Source: Xanthobacteraceae bacterium
GTDB lineage: Bacteria; Pseudomonadota; Alphaproteobacteria; Rhizobiales; Xanthobacteraceae
DNA length: 7,879 nucleotides
Direction of reading: 5' to 3'
NCBI GenBank assembly: GCA_030043175.1
Contig: JASHYD010000045.1
Location: 1-7,879, forward strand
This document shows positions 1 to 5,657 of this stretch, in pieces (the first letter of the stretch is position 1; each line of letters opens with the position of its first letter). The position numbers were made by a program, and so were the translations under genes. The notes beneath the pieces are model-generated. The model was not told the origin of the DNA, ran no database searches, and worked only from the letters and a program-made list of their open reading frames with translations.

Positions 1-1028
1 ACGCAAATCCCGCCCGCCGTTTTGAGCTGCACGCACAGCTGCTCGGCGTCGTCGTGTGACTCGAAGGGACCAACTTGAACCGAATAATTCACACCACGCT
101 CGCCCTCATCCTTCCGTCGGATCTCCAGCTCGTATCCCTTAAGTACCGCATATTCCGACTTGAGGGCCAGGAGTGCTGATAGCGCCTCGGCCTCGCTCTT
201 CGGCGATGAGAGCTGAACGAAGAACCCATCTCCTGCGCTAACGCGCGGCTTCGCAGCTGGCAGAGCTCCCGCAATCGCAGGAGGGCCGGCTGCAATCCGC
301 GCAGCTCGCGCGCGCGATGCGACCGACTCGCTTGGCCGCGGTGATACCTGGCGACCAGCGAGCAGGCCCGCGGCTCGGTTGTTTTCCTCCGTGACCGTGC
401 GGAGCGGCTTCGGCTCGGCCGGTGACGGTTGCGGCGATACGTGTGTTGGTTCCGGTGCCACTGGTGACTGACTGCCAAGCCCCCCAGGGGCTGGTTTCTT
501 TGTCGACAAAGGTCCGGACGACGTCGCTGCAGGCAGTTGCGTCAATGGCTTGTCCTGGGAAACGATGGTAATACGGTCAGCGGACCGGCTGACCAGGAGT
601 GGATAAATGCTGGGAGCTAGAGCGGCCATAAGGAGGAGGGTTGCGAACGTGCCCAAAATGATGCGCCGTCGCAATACCACGACCGGCCGCTCCGCCAATA
701 TCGCAAGTGTAGCGCGGAAGAAGGACCGTCGGGGAGATCGCGGGAATGCCCGAACTGAAGCCGTGCCAGACGCCGCCGGCTGCGCCCGTAAGGTTGCCAT
801 GGCCCCGCGCCGATTGACCCGGCTCATGTCATGGGTTGACATCGCGGGAAGCGCGATCGAATCAAACTCGGCTGCCAAGAACGCCGGATCTCCGAAATCC
901 TCCGCAACTTCAGCGAGCAGCTGATTGCCGGGGACGTTCAAGATGTCGTCAATCTTGAAGTCCGCGACGGCAAGTGCCTCGTCGCGTTTATGTTTTGAGT
1001 CCACGGCTCGCGGTGTGTTGTTGCTCAT
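1..1028 (-). CDS. Single-pass membrane protein with C-terminal SPOR domain (partial, 3' end outside window); candidate anti-sigma factor
   Basis: Reading the minus strand from the ATG at 1028 gives 342 codons without a stop, up to the left edge; the end of the protein is outside the window. Residues 1 to about 120 are soluble, with an acidic helical patch (LLAEVAEDFGDPAFLAAEF, 37-55) and then a basic stretch ending LRRR (119-122). One hydrophobic segment follows (about 123-146, starting IILGTFATLLLMAAL), then a Pro/Ala/Ser-rich linker (about 160-262) and a SPOR-like domain from about 266, with FFVQLSSPKSEAEALSAL, YSVQVGPF and DDAEQLCVQL. SPOR domains bind denuded peptidoglycan glycan strands, so the C-terminus should lie in the periplasm. 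The start overlaps the sigma-factor gene by 41 bases, suggesting translational coupling. Cytoplasmic head, one membrane span, periplasmic sensor and sigma-overlapping position match anti-sigma factor architecture, but I recognise no named anti-sigma domain. An ordinary SPOR cell-division or envelope protein is the alternative. The SPOR call is firm; the regulatory role is inference. Confidence 0.85.
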   Translation of the reverse strand, partial: MSNNTPRAVDSKHKRDEALAVADFKIDDILNVPGNQLLAEVAEDFGDPAFLAAEFDSIALPAMSTHDMSRVNRRGAMATLRAQPAASGTASVRAFPRSPRRSFFRATLAILAERPVVVLRRRIILGTFATLLLMAALAPSIYPLLVSRSADRITIVSQDKPLTQLPAATSSGPLSTKKPAPGGLGSQSPVAPEPTHVSPQPSPAEPKPLRTVTEENNRAAGLLAGRQVSPRPSESVASRARAARIAAGPPAIAGALPAAKPRVSAGDGFFVQLSSPKSEAEALSALLALKSEYAVLKGYELEIRRKDEGERGVNYSVQVGPFESHDDAEQLCVQLKTAGGIC

Positions 1029-1533
1029 GGCACATCTTTTCAAGGCGCCGCCTCATCTTGGTACGTTTGGTCTCGTAGTCCTTTTGGGCAAGTCCGCTCA
1101 ATGCCCGGAGTTCCTCTCCCTTTGCGCCCTCCAGCATGGCCACGAAAATCTTTTGGGCAATTGGATCGTCGTCGAACAGCGTGAGCATTTTCTGCGCGTC
1201 GATCCGGGCCGCGGCAGAGTGATTTACGTAGCCAATTTCGTCGACGCGCACAGCGGCGTCATGGTGTTCAGCCGGCCAATCCGATGCGATACTTCGCATA
1301 ACGCCTCGCAGGAACACCACTATCGGCAGGTTCCTCGGCCACGCTCTTTTGCCTTCAAGAACGCGGGCAAAGGCTTCTTGGATCAAGTCTTCATAGCCGT
1401 AGCTCGTTTTCCAGACATATGCCTTTGCGATCTTGACCAGCAACGTCTTTTGCTCGGTGCTCAGCTCCCTGATCGCCTGAAACACTTCAGAGGGGCTGTA
1501 GGTCTCAGCCGATAGCTCCACCTGTAGCGACAC
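988..1533 (-). CDS. RNA polymerase sigma factor, sigma-70 family (ECF-like)
   Basis: The product is a 181-residue sigma factor. A region 2-like stretch lies at about 46-86 (GYEDLIQEAFARVLEG, then FLRGVMRSIASDW), the part that binds the -10 element and core polymerase. A C-terminal helical segment at about 114-167 (DPIAQKIFVAMLEGAKGEEL, then KRTKMRRRLEKM) sits where region 4 should be and resembles its helix-turn-helix, though it is divergent. The length is usual for ECF sigma factors. The open frame extends upstream to an ATG at 1605, but I chose the GTG at 1533: AGGAGG sits 7 bases before it, and the extra 24 residues fall in a tandem repeat and do not look like protein. It overlaps the downstream SPOR-protein gene by 41 bases and is divergent from the RnfD-like/DUF2330 pair. 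Those genes are likely targets because an ECF-type promoter stands in front of them. I see no similar promoter facing this gene. The sigma-family call is secure; the subgroup cannot be named. Confidence 0.88.
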   Translation of the reverse strand: MSLQVELSAETYSPSEVFQAIRELSTEQKTLLVKIAKAYVWKTSYGYEDLIQEAFARVLEGKRAWPRNLPIVVFLRGVMRSIASDWPAEHHDAAVRVDEIGYVNHSAAARIDAQKMLTLFDDDPIAQKIFVAMLEGAKGEELRALSGLAQKDYETKRTKMRRRLEKMCHEQQHTASRGLKT

Positions 1534-1540
1534 CTCTGCC

Positions 1541-1546
1541 CCTCCT
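1541..1546 (-). promoter_or_regulatory. Ribosome binding site deciding the sigma-factor start
   Basis: A perfect AGGAGG on the minus strand lies 7 bases before the GTG at 1533. It supports that start over the upstream in-frame ATG at 1605. It overlaps the end of the tandem repeat in the leader, so repeat number or structure could affect translation. Confidence 0.7.
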
Positions 1547-1594
1547 ATGGCGCTGCATTGGGAGCCATCCCCTCTATGGCGCTGCATTGGGAGC
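1545..1594 (-). repeat. Tandem direct repeat in the sigma-factor leader
   Basis: A 21-base core is present twice without mismatch, at 1545-1565 and 1574-1594, a period of 29 bases. On the minus strand it begins GCTCCCAATGCAGCG and ends CCATAG. Both copies are followed by similar purine-rich bases (AGAGGGG in one, GGAGGGG in the other), so the duplication probably included a Shine-Dalgarno-like segment. Between the copies a tiny frame, ATG at 1568 to TAG at 1545, would encode MAPNAAP; its stop overlaps the true ribosome site. A recent slippage duplication, a paired operator or a leader-peptide arrangement would each fit. Confidence 0.75.
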
Positions 1595-1613
1595 AATCCG
1601 GACATGCCCTACT

Positions 1614-1655
1614 AAAAAAAATCTGTTGTAACCCGATGTCCGGGAAACGACGTCT
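1614..1655 (+). promoter_or_regulatory. Candidate ECF-sigma promoter for the RnfD-like/DUF2330 operon
   Basis: The plus strand shows an eight-base A tract (1614-1621), then TGTAACC (1627-1633) as a -35 element, a 17-base spacer and CGTCT (1651-1655) as a -10 element. AACC-containing -35 boxes and CGTC-type -10 boxes 16-17 bases apart are typical of ECF sigma factors. Transcription would start near 1660, which leaves no leader for the upstream TTG frame start at 1665 but about 100 bases for the GTG at 1764. The sigma gene is encoded divergently right next to it, which makes that sigma factor the obvious candidate. No experiment supports this. Confidence 0.5.
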
Positions 1656-1763
1656 CTACCGCCTTTGAAGGCACGAGGGGTAACGAAGCAAGTTAATTGC
1701 ATCGAGGCTGCTGGCCTATCGCTCGATATCGTATTGATAAATCGTCAATCGGGGAACTCGCCC

Positions 1764-2612
1764 GTGTTGATCCAACTTTTCTGGTCCATATGGTCGGATG
1801 CCCGACATCTGCAGATCATCGCACTCACCAGTCTTTTAGCCATCAATTTCGCCGCAATCGATTTTGGCGCTGGCATGGTCGCGAGCGCAATCGCCGTTAT
1901 CGCCTGTCTGCTCGCCCAGGTTGTCTGTTCCCGTCTTGCGAAAACCCCGCTTGATGTGCGTTCGCCCCTGATCACTGGACTGTCGCTCAGCCTTTTATTG
2001 CGCGCCGACGAGCCATTGATGCACGCCGTCGCCGGTGCGATCGCTATTTCATCGAAATTTCTGCTGCGGATCAATGGTAAGCACGTTTTCAACCCCGCCG
2101 GTCTCGCCATCGTCGTCCTGCTGTCATCTTCGTCCGAAGTCTGGATCTCGCCCGGTCAATGGGGCGCAAGCATTTGGTTTGCAGCCCTGGTCGGCCTTTT
2201 CGCCGTCATGGTACTGCAGGCGGCTCGCCGCACTGACATTGCGATGTATTTTTTTGTGAGCCACGCCGCACTTCTCTTCGCCCGCGCCGAATGGCTTGGC
2301 GATCCGCGGGCCATTCCGCTGCATCAATTAGAAAATGGTGCACTTCTGATCTTCAGCTTCTTCATGATCTCCGATCCGCGCACCACCCCGGATTCCCCGC
2401 TCGGACGCTTTCTGTTCGCCTTCGTGGTAGCTGCGATCGCTCACTACCTTGCGTTCTTCATTCAGGTCCGGCCGGCGCTTTATTTCGCACTGATCGCCTT
2501 GTCACCCGCCACGCCTCTTATCGACAGAGTTCTTCCCGCACCGCGGTTTGTGTGGACCGCACCCGCTTTCAAAGGAGCATCGCGATGGTTAGGAAAGTTT
2601 TGGCCGAGCTAA
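1764..2612 (+). CDS. RnfD/NqrB-like integral membrane protein (RnfABCDGE-type electron transport subunit D family)
   Basis: The 282-residue product is mostly hydrophobic with about eight or nine membrane segments. Its C-terminal half carries the family pattern seen in RnfD and NqrB: FFMISDPRTTPDSPLGRFLF, then a membrane segment, RPALYFALIALSPATPLIDR and a short tail. RnfD and NqrB are membrane subunits of ion-translocating electron-transfer complexes and carry a covalent FMN on a threonine in an S/TGAT motif. I see no such motif; the nearest is WGAS. The protein may therefore lack that flavin. No other rnf or nqr gene is in the window. The frame is open from a TTG at 1665, but I prefer the GTG at 1764, with GGGGA eight bases upstream, because the earlier codons would fall at the predicted transcription start and look non-coding. 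The end overlaps the DUF2330 gene by 28 bases. The family call is good; the exact start and the function are not. Confidence 0.8.
   Translation: MLIQLFWSIWSDARHLQIIALTSLLAINFAAIDFGAGMVASAIAVIACLLAQVVCSRLAKTPLDVRSPLITGLSLSLLLRADEPLMHAVAGAIAISSKFLLRINGKHVFNPAGLAIVVLLSSSSEVWISPGQWGASIWFAALVGLFAVMVLQAARRTDIAMYFFVSHAALLFARAEWLGDPRAIPLHQLENGALLIFSFFMISDPRTTPDSPLGRFLFAFVVAAIAHYLAFFIQVRPALYFALIALSPATPLIDRVLPAPRFVWTAPAFKGASRWLGKFWPS
2571..2577 (+). promoter_or_regulatory. Ribosome binding site of the DUF2330 gene, inside the upstream gene
   Basis: AAAGGAG lies 7 bases before the ATG at 2585, within the last codons of the RnfD-like gene. It fixes the start of the DUF2330 gene, although its frame is open back to 2291, and it indicates coupled translation of the pair. 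Confidence 0.75.
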
Positions 2613-3895
2613 AGATTGGTGTGGCCCTGGTCGCAATCCTTTCGCAGCTCATGGTCGCACCGGCCGCTGCCTTTTGTGGCTTTTATGTCGCCAAGGCCGA
2701 CTCGAAACTTTTCAACAAGTCGTCGAAGGTAGTTCTGACCCGCGATGGGAACCAGACCACCATCACAATGGCAAGCGACTATGAGGGCGACCCTAACGAA
2801 TTCGCAGTGGTCGTCCCGGTGCCGACGTTCATCGAACGCAGACAGATTGGTGTCGTCGATACCAAGACGATCGATCATCTCGACGCCTATACGGCGCCGC
2901 GGCTGGTCGAATATAGCGACCCGGATCCATGTCGTCCAATTCCTCAATATCGGATGGCGGCCATGTTCGCCGGCACTCCGGCGCATGTCGCACAAGCGGC
3001 GTCTCGTAACGGTGTAACGGTGCAAGCGAGCTATGACGTCGCCGAATACGATGTGTCGATCCTTTCGGCGGAAGACAGCAATGGTCTCGTTGATTGGCTC
3101 ACCGACAATGGTTACAGGATTCCAAACGGTGCCGCGGTGGTGCTCGGCAGCTACATCAAGCAGAACATGCGCTTCTTCGTTGCCAAGGTGAACCTTGAGC
3201 GCATGAAAGTGACGGGCAACCACTATCTACGGCCGCTCCAAGTCCGTTACGAGACAACGAAATTCGTGGTCCCGCTGCGCCTGGGCACCGTTAACGCCAA
3301 TGGACCTCAGGACCTGATCGTCTACGCGCTGACGCGGAAGGGTCGGGTCGAGGCCGCCAATTATCGTTCGGTCAAGGTGCCGACTGGCCTGGACGTGCCC
3401 CTCTTCGTCAAAGCGGAGTTCGGAAAATTCTACAAGGCAATGTTCGATCGCGCTGCCGCGCGTGAGCGCATGCGTGCGGTGTTTGTCGAATATGCCTGGG
3501 ACATGGGTTGGTGCGACCCATGTGCCAGCGAGCCTTTGTCCAACAAGGAGCTGATCGAGCTTGGCGCTCGCTGGATCGGGGACGCTAGCGCCGCACCATT
3601 CCAACGAGGGGGGATTCCCGTCTTCGTGACGCGTCTGCATGTTCGCTACGACGCCGAATCATTTCCGGACGACATCGCATTTCAGGAGACATATGACCGC
3701 GAGAATTTCCAGGGTCGCTACGTGCTGCGCCACCCCTGGCAGGGCAATGCGAACTGTCCGGCGGCCCAGGCCTATAGCCGCGATTTGCCGATGAGATTCG
3801 CCAAGGAGGCCGCCAATCTTGTGGCCTTGACGGGCTGGTCGCGCCGCCAGATCGAGTTGGAGATGGAGAATGCCGGACAGCCTTTGAAACGGTAA
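2585..3895 (+). CDS. Secreted DUF2330 domain-containing protein
   Basis: The 436-residue product starts with a clear Sec signal peptide: basic MVRK, a hydrophobic core (about 11-24) and APAAA, with likely cleavage after Ala29 to leave FCGFYVAKAD. That mature start and the following FNKSSKVVLTRDGNQTTITM and DYEGDPNEFAVVVPVPT (66-81) are characteristic of DUF2330, a family of unknown function. Further marks are DPDPCRPIP (112-120), DWLTDNGYRIP (170-180), WCDPC (309-313) and NANCP (388-392). Five cysteines (31, 116, 310, 313, 391) remain after cleavage, so periplasmic disulphides or a metal or haem-like site at the CxxC are possible, but a CxxCH haem motif is absent. The gene overlaps the RnfD-like gene by 28 bases, so the two probably work together at the inner membrane and periplasm. 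The frame upstream of 2585 is only a shadow of the RnfD-like gene. Biochemical function is unknown. Confidence 0.87.
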   Translation: MVRKVLAELKIGVALVAILSQLMVAPAAAFCGFYVAKADSKLFNKSSKVVLTRDGNQTTITMASDYEGDPNEFAVVVPVPTFIERRQIGVVDTKTIDHLDAYTAPRLVEYSDPDPCRPIPQYRMAAMFAGTPAHVAQAASRNGVTVQASYDVAEYDVSILSAEDSNGLVDWLTDNGYRIPNGAAVVLGSYIKQNMRFFVAKVNLERMKVTGNHYLRPLQVRYETTKFVVPLRLGTVNANGPQDLIVYALTRKGRVEAANYRSVKVPTGLDVPLFVKAEFGKFYKAMFDRAAARERMRAVFVEYAWDMGWCDPCASEPLSNKELIELGARWIGDASAAPFQRGGIPVFVTRLHVRYDAESFPDDIAFQETYDRENFQGRYVLRHPWQGNANCPAAQAYSRDLPMRFAKEAANLVALTGWSRRQIELEMENAGQPLKR

Positions 3896-4417
3896 TGTGA
3901 GACGCCTCCGCAATGTCGGTGAGCGAATGCGTCCTCGGGTGAAGGCATGACGACAAGGGGGCCCACTGGTTTTCGCGTCCTTGTGTCGTCGCGGCCCGGT
4001 CGAGGCGGCCGTCAAGGAGGCGTCGTCACCGGGCCACTCTCGTTCGATGCGATTCTGTTCGGCAAGTTGGGGGATTGATCATGACCGGGGCGGGAAACTG
4101 GTTTTACGTTGATCGGCGGCCCTCACCGGAGGCGTGTTCGTGGTCCTGACCTCAGTGAAGAGTGCCCTGTCGCCCTCGGGCATGGCGGGCCACATCGACA
4201 GTGCCGCTTCGAGGGCGACCAATTCCAGATCTGGGATTGAGCCAGGGGGCGACGATGCGCCATTTTTCGCATCGACGACTGGGCTTGATCGCGGTGATCA
4301 CCATGGGAGCTAAGAGGCCGGGGCAAGTGGCGCTTTCCCAAATCGATCCGTCCGGCACCGGACGGGCCCGACGACGCGCGGCGTCACCGAGGCGGAGCTT
4401 GCCGATGTCGGCCTCGA
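3896..4417. other. Gene-poor stretch downstream of the DUF2330 gene
   Basis: No frame here has convincing coding character. Several frames of 60-130 codons are open on both strands, as expected for GC-rich DNA, but none shows a recognisable motif with a matching start. The first 140 bases hold dyads that may mark the end of the operon. The rest may be scrambled remains of mobile DNA, since a group II intron reverse transcriptase remnant lies directly to its right. Confidence 0.5.
3993..4035. repeat. Inverted repeat after the DUF2330 gene
   Basis: GGCCCGGT (3993-4000) and ACCGGGCC (4028-4035) form a perfect 8-base stem with a 27-base loop. Just upstream, GACAAGG (3952-3958) and CCTTGTGTC (3979-3987) can pair with a two-base bulge. 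There is no T-tract, so this is not a standard intrinsic terminator, but it could stabilise the 3' end of the operon transcript. In GC-rich DNA such stems also occur by chance. Confidence 0.35.
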
Positions 4418-4545
4418 GTGTGGAATGCTTCCGAAGTAGTCCGCGAGGTCGGCGTCAACGACTTCCGGGTGGCCGTGAAACAACTGCGCTTGCACCTCCA
4501 CCACCGCCTGTTGGGCATTTCGCACCTGAACGGGCGGTCCACGAA
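4418..4545 (-). pseudogene. Remnant of a group II intron reverse transcriptase/maturase
   Basis: The minus strand from 4522 to 4418 reads RNAQQAVVEVQAQLFHG followed by HPEVVDADLADYFGSIPH. This matches the start of the reverse transcriptase core of group II intron proteins (LtrA type), where RPGRSAQQAV is followed some 20 residues later by VVDADLxxYFxxIPH; the first Asp of VDAD is a catalytic metal ligand. Upstream, to about 4545, the frame carries a degraded RPGR region that needs a one-base shift. After IPH the match stops. I find no YADD box, maturase or HNH domain and no intron domain V near it. About 40 of the usual 400-plus residues remain, so it cannot be active. The fragment indicates past intron insertion in this interval. 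Confidence 0.65.
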
Positions 4546-4966
4546 CCGCTGATCTGATGAGAAGACATCGTCTAGCTTGAGGTTTCACGGAGCCGGCATA
4601 CAAGCCCATTGTGGGCCCGAATTGATCGATTCACAAATCCGCTTTGCTCAGAAGGAGCAATAACATTTTTGATATGCTCCCCGAAGACAGAGGTCGCTCT
4701 TAAATATATATATTATGTTATGTTAATAATACCAACCATTCATTTAAGGTTAAATAAAAATCTAATCGTTTAATAAAATTATAAGGCTCCACCTCGAGCC
4801 AGCCGTGCTGTGACGAGGCGTCAACCGGTTGAACCTGGCCAGGTGATGGCGGCCAATCATACCGGACCAACAGCATCCCGCGCCAACCGCTTCGAAACGG
4901 CCTGGAAAACTGGTGGTTGGATCGATCCGATGACGCATCCAGGCGTCATTAAGGTCGGTGAAGGCA
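4546..4966. other. Stretch without a recognisable gene
   Basis: This interval holds an AT-rich island (listed separately) and, on either side, sequence of normal GC content without convincing coding potential. GGAGCA (4655-4660) and TGCTCC (4675-4680) form a small inverted repeat near the left edge of the island. A plus-strand frame from a GTG at 4810 to 5016 is open for 68 codons but has no clear ribosome site, resembles nothing I know, and runs into the end of the opposing small gene. Confidence 0.5.
4699..4784. other. AT-rich island
   Basis: By hand count about 12 of 85 bases are G or C (about 14%), in a window that otherwise looks above 55% GC. It contains an alternating run (AAATATATATATTATG) and TTAATAAT and TTAAATAAAAAT blocks. 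No coding frame or complete origin motif is evident. Possible roles are a binding site for AT-seeking silencers such as MucR/Ros or Lsr2/H-NS-like proteins, a promoter-rich region, or a scar of imported DNA. Confidence 0.75.
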
Positions 4967-5248
4967 CTACCGCGGTTGCCGGAACACCGTTCTCAGTTCA
5001 ACTTTGCGGTTCCTGAAATCGCGGAAGAACTCCTCGAAGGCCTCCAGGCCGCCGGGCCTTCTCATCATCTCTTCAAACTCATCGAAAGCCTTTTTCCGGC
5101 GCTCTTCCTCAAAAAGCTCCGTCAGGGCCTGACTGGCCATGTCCAGGCGATCACGCAAGGGAAATCCATCGGGCCAAGAGATCGTACGGAGGACAGCTTT
5201 GATTTGCCCCGATAATTGGTATTCCTCGTCATCGAGTTCGTTGTCCAT
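4967..5248 (-). CDS. Small acidic hypothetical protein (93 aa)
   Basis: The frame starts with ATG at 5248, has AGGAG 9 bases upstream (5258-5262), and uses codons typical of GC-rich alphaproteobacteria. The product is acidic at the N-terminus (MDNELDDEEYQ), has a middle portion ISWPDGFPLRDRLDMASQAL, and then a strongly charged, probably helical part rich in Glu, Lys, Arg and Phe (ELFEEERRKKAFDEFEEMM, 44-62; LEAFEEFFRDFRNRKVE). There is no signal peptide or membrane segment, so it should be cytoplasmic. I do not recognise the family. Its amphipathic helices suggest a small partner-binding or regulatory protein, but that is a guess. It stands alone between non-coding stretches, with a small dyad and an 18-base palindrome upstream that could belong to its control region. 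No anti-strand frame here is better. Confidence 0.65.
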   Translation of the reverse strand: MDNELDDEEYQLSGQIKAVLRTISWPDGFPLRDRLDMASQALTELFEEERRKKAFDEFEEMMRRPGGLEAFEEFFRDFRNRKVELRTVFRQPR

Positions 5249-5279
5249 AGCTGCCCACTCCTACAATCTCTGCCCCAGA

Positions 5280-5296
5280 CAATCCAACGGGGATTG
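5280..5296. repeat. Small perfect hairpin upstream of the 93-aa gene
   Basis: CAATCC (5280-5285) and GGATTG (5291-5296) form a 6-base stem with a 5-base loop, 32 bases before the start codon at 5248. It sits between the stop of a possible upstream fragment and the ribosome site of the small gene. It could be an operator half-site pair or a weak RNA hairpin; chance cannot be excluded. Confidence 0.3.
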
Positions 5297-5297
5297 C

Positions 5298-5420
5298 TCA
5301 AGCCTTCCCCACCCGCCGGGCCTTGAGGCTGATGTGCATATCAGTTGTCACGCCATGTTGCCGAGCCAAAACTTTTGCGTAACCGCGCCCTTTAGCATTT
5401 TCATCCCGCGTTGTGGTTGA
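5298..5420 (-). pseudogene. Possible C-terminal fragment of an unknown small basic protein
   Basis: The minus strand is open for 40 codons and ends with TGA at 5298. The reading is TTRDENAKGRGYAKVLARQ followed by HGVTTDMHISLKARRVGKA. Composition and codon use look protein-like, but there is no good start codon with a ribosome site, and the frame is closed upstream by a TGA lying inside the 18-base palindrome. It may be the tail of a broken gene in the same orientation as the 93-aa gene 49 bases downstream, or a chance frame. I recognise no family. Confidence 0.25.
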
Positions 5421-5429
5421 TCAACCACA
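5412..5429. promoter_or_regulatory. 18-base perfect palindrome, possible operator
   Basis: TGTGGTTGATCAACCACA is an uninterrupted perfect palindrome with no central spacer. The length is well beyond what chance gives at one site and is typical of a dimeric repressor's operator. It lies about 165 bases upstream of the 93-aa gene. The TTGAT/ATCAA halves recall FNR/FixK boxes, but those need a four-base spacer that is missing here, so I do not call it one. Confidence 0.45.
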
Positions 5430-5633
5430 GTGGAGCCGTCGGACGCACCTCCCAGGAGCACCGGTGGCTGGGTGGCTCCTCATGTGTTCATTTATCTTCC
5501 GGGACGCACCATCCACTTTTCCGGGCTGGAAGAAGCTTGCGGAAGGCTTTTCCACGGAAATGGCATCTTGACTGGTTCCTGTGCCCAGCGGCCATGAACG
5601 GATGTCGCATGGTGATTTGGTACCACTCAGAGG

Positions 5634-5657
5634 AAAACCCCGCCGGCTAGGGCGGGG
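5634..5657 (-). terminator. Candidate intrinsic terminator, minus strand
   Basis: CCCCGCC (5638-5644) and GGCGGGG (5651-5657) make a perfect 7-base GC stem with a 6-base loop. On the minus strand the stem is followed by TTTT (complement of 5634-5637), so it could end leftward transcripts. The T run is short, and no intact minus-strand gene ends just to its right, so its client is unclear. Confidence 0.4.

Noticed and set aside
925..1515. Plus-strand frame of 196 codons opposite the sigma and SPOR genes
   Set aside because: It is a shadow: the minus strand encodes recognisable sigma-factor and SPOR sequence over the same bases.
1534..1605. Extended N-terminus of the sigma factor from the ATG at 1605
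   Set aside because: The extra codons lie in the tandem repeat and have no ribosome site, whereas AGGAGG precedes the GTG at 1533 at ideal spacing.
2291..2584. Long N-terminal extension of the DUF2330 frame
   Set aside because: It is Arg/Ser/His-rich, antagonistic to the overlapping RnfD-like gene, and the real start at 2585 has its own ribosome site and signal peptide.
3901..4024. GACGCCTCC/GGAGGCGTC inverted ends as a possible MITE of about 124 bases
   Set aside because: Only 9 bases match, the flanks do not extend the similarity and there is no target-site duplication; likely chance in GC-rich DNA.
4162..4557. Plus-strand frame of 131 codons
   Set aside because: It is Arg/Pro-rich without motif and lies opposite the reverse-transcriptase remnant, which has real similarity on the other strand.
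4810..5016. Plus-strand frame of 68 codons
   Set aside because: GTG start without a good ribosome site, no familiar sequence, and overlap with the 3' end of the better supported minus-strand gene.
5412..5429. FNR/FixK box
   Set aside because: The TTGAT and ATCAA halves overlap directly instead of being separated by four bases, so the site does not fit that family.
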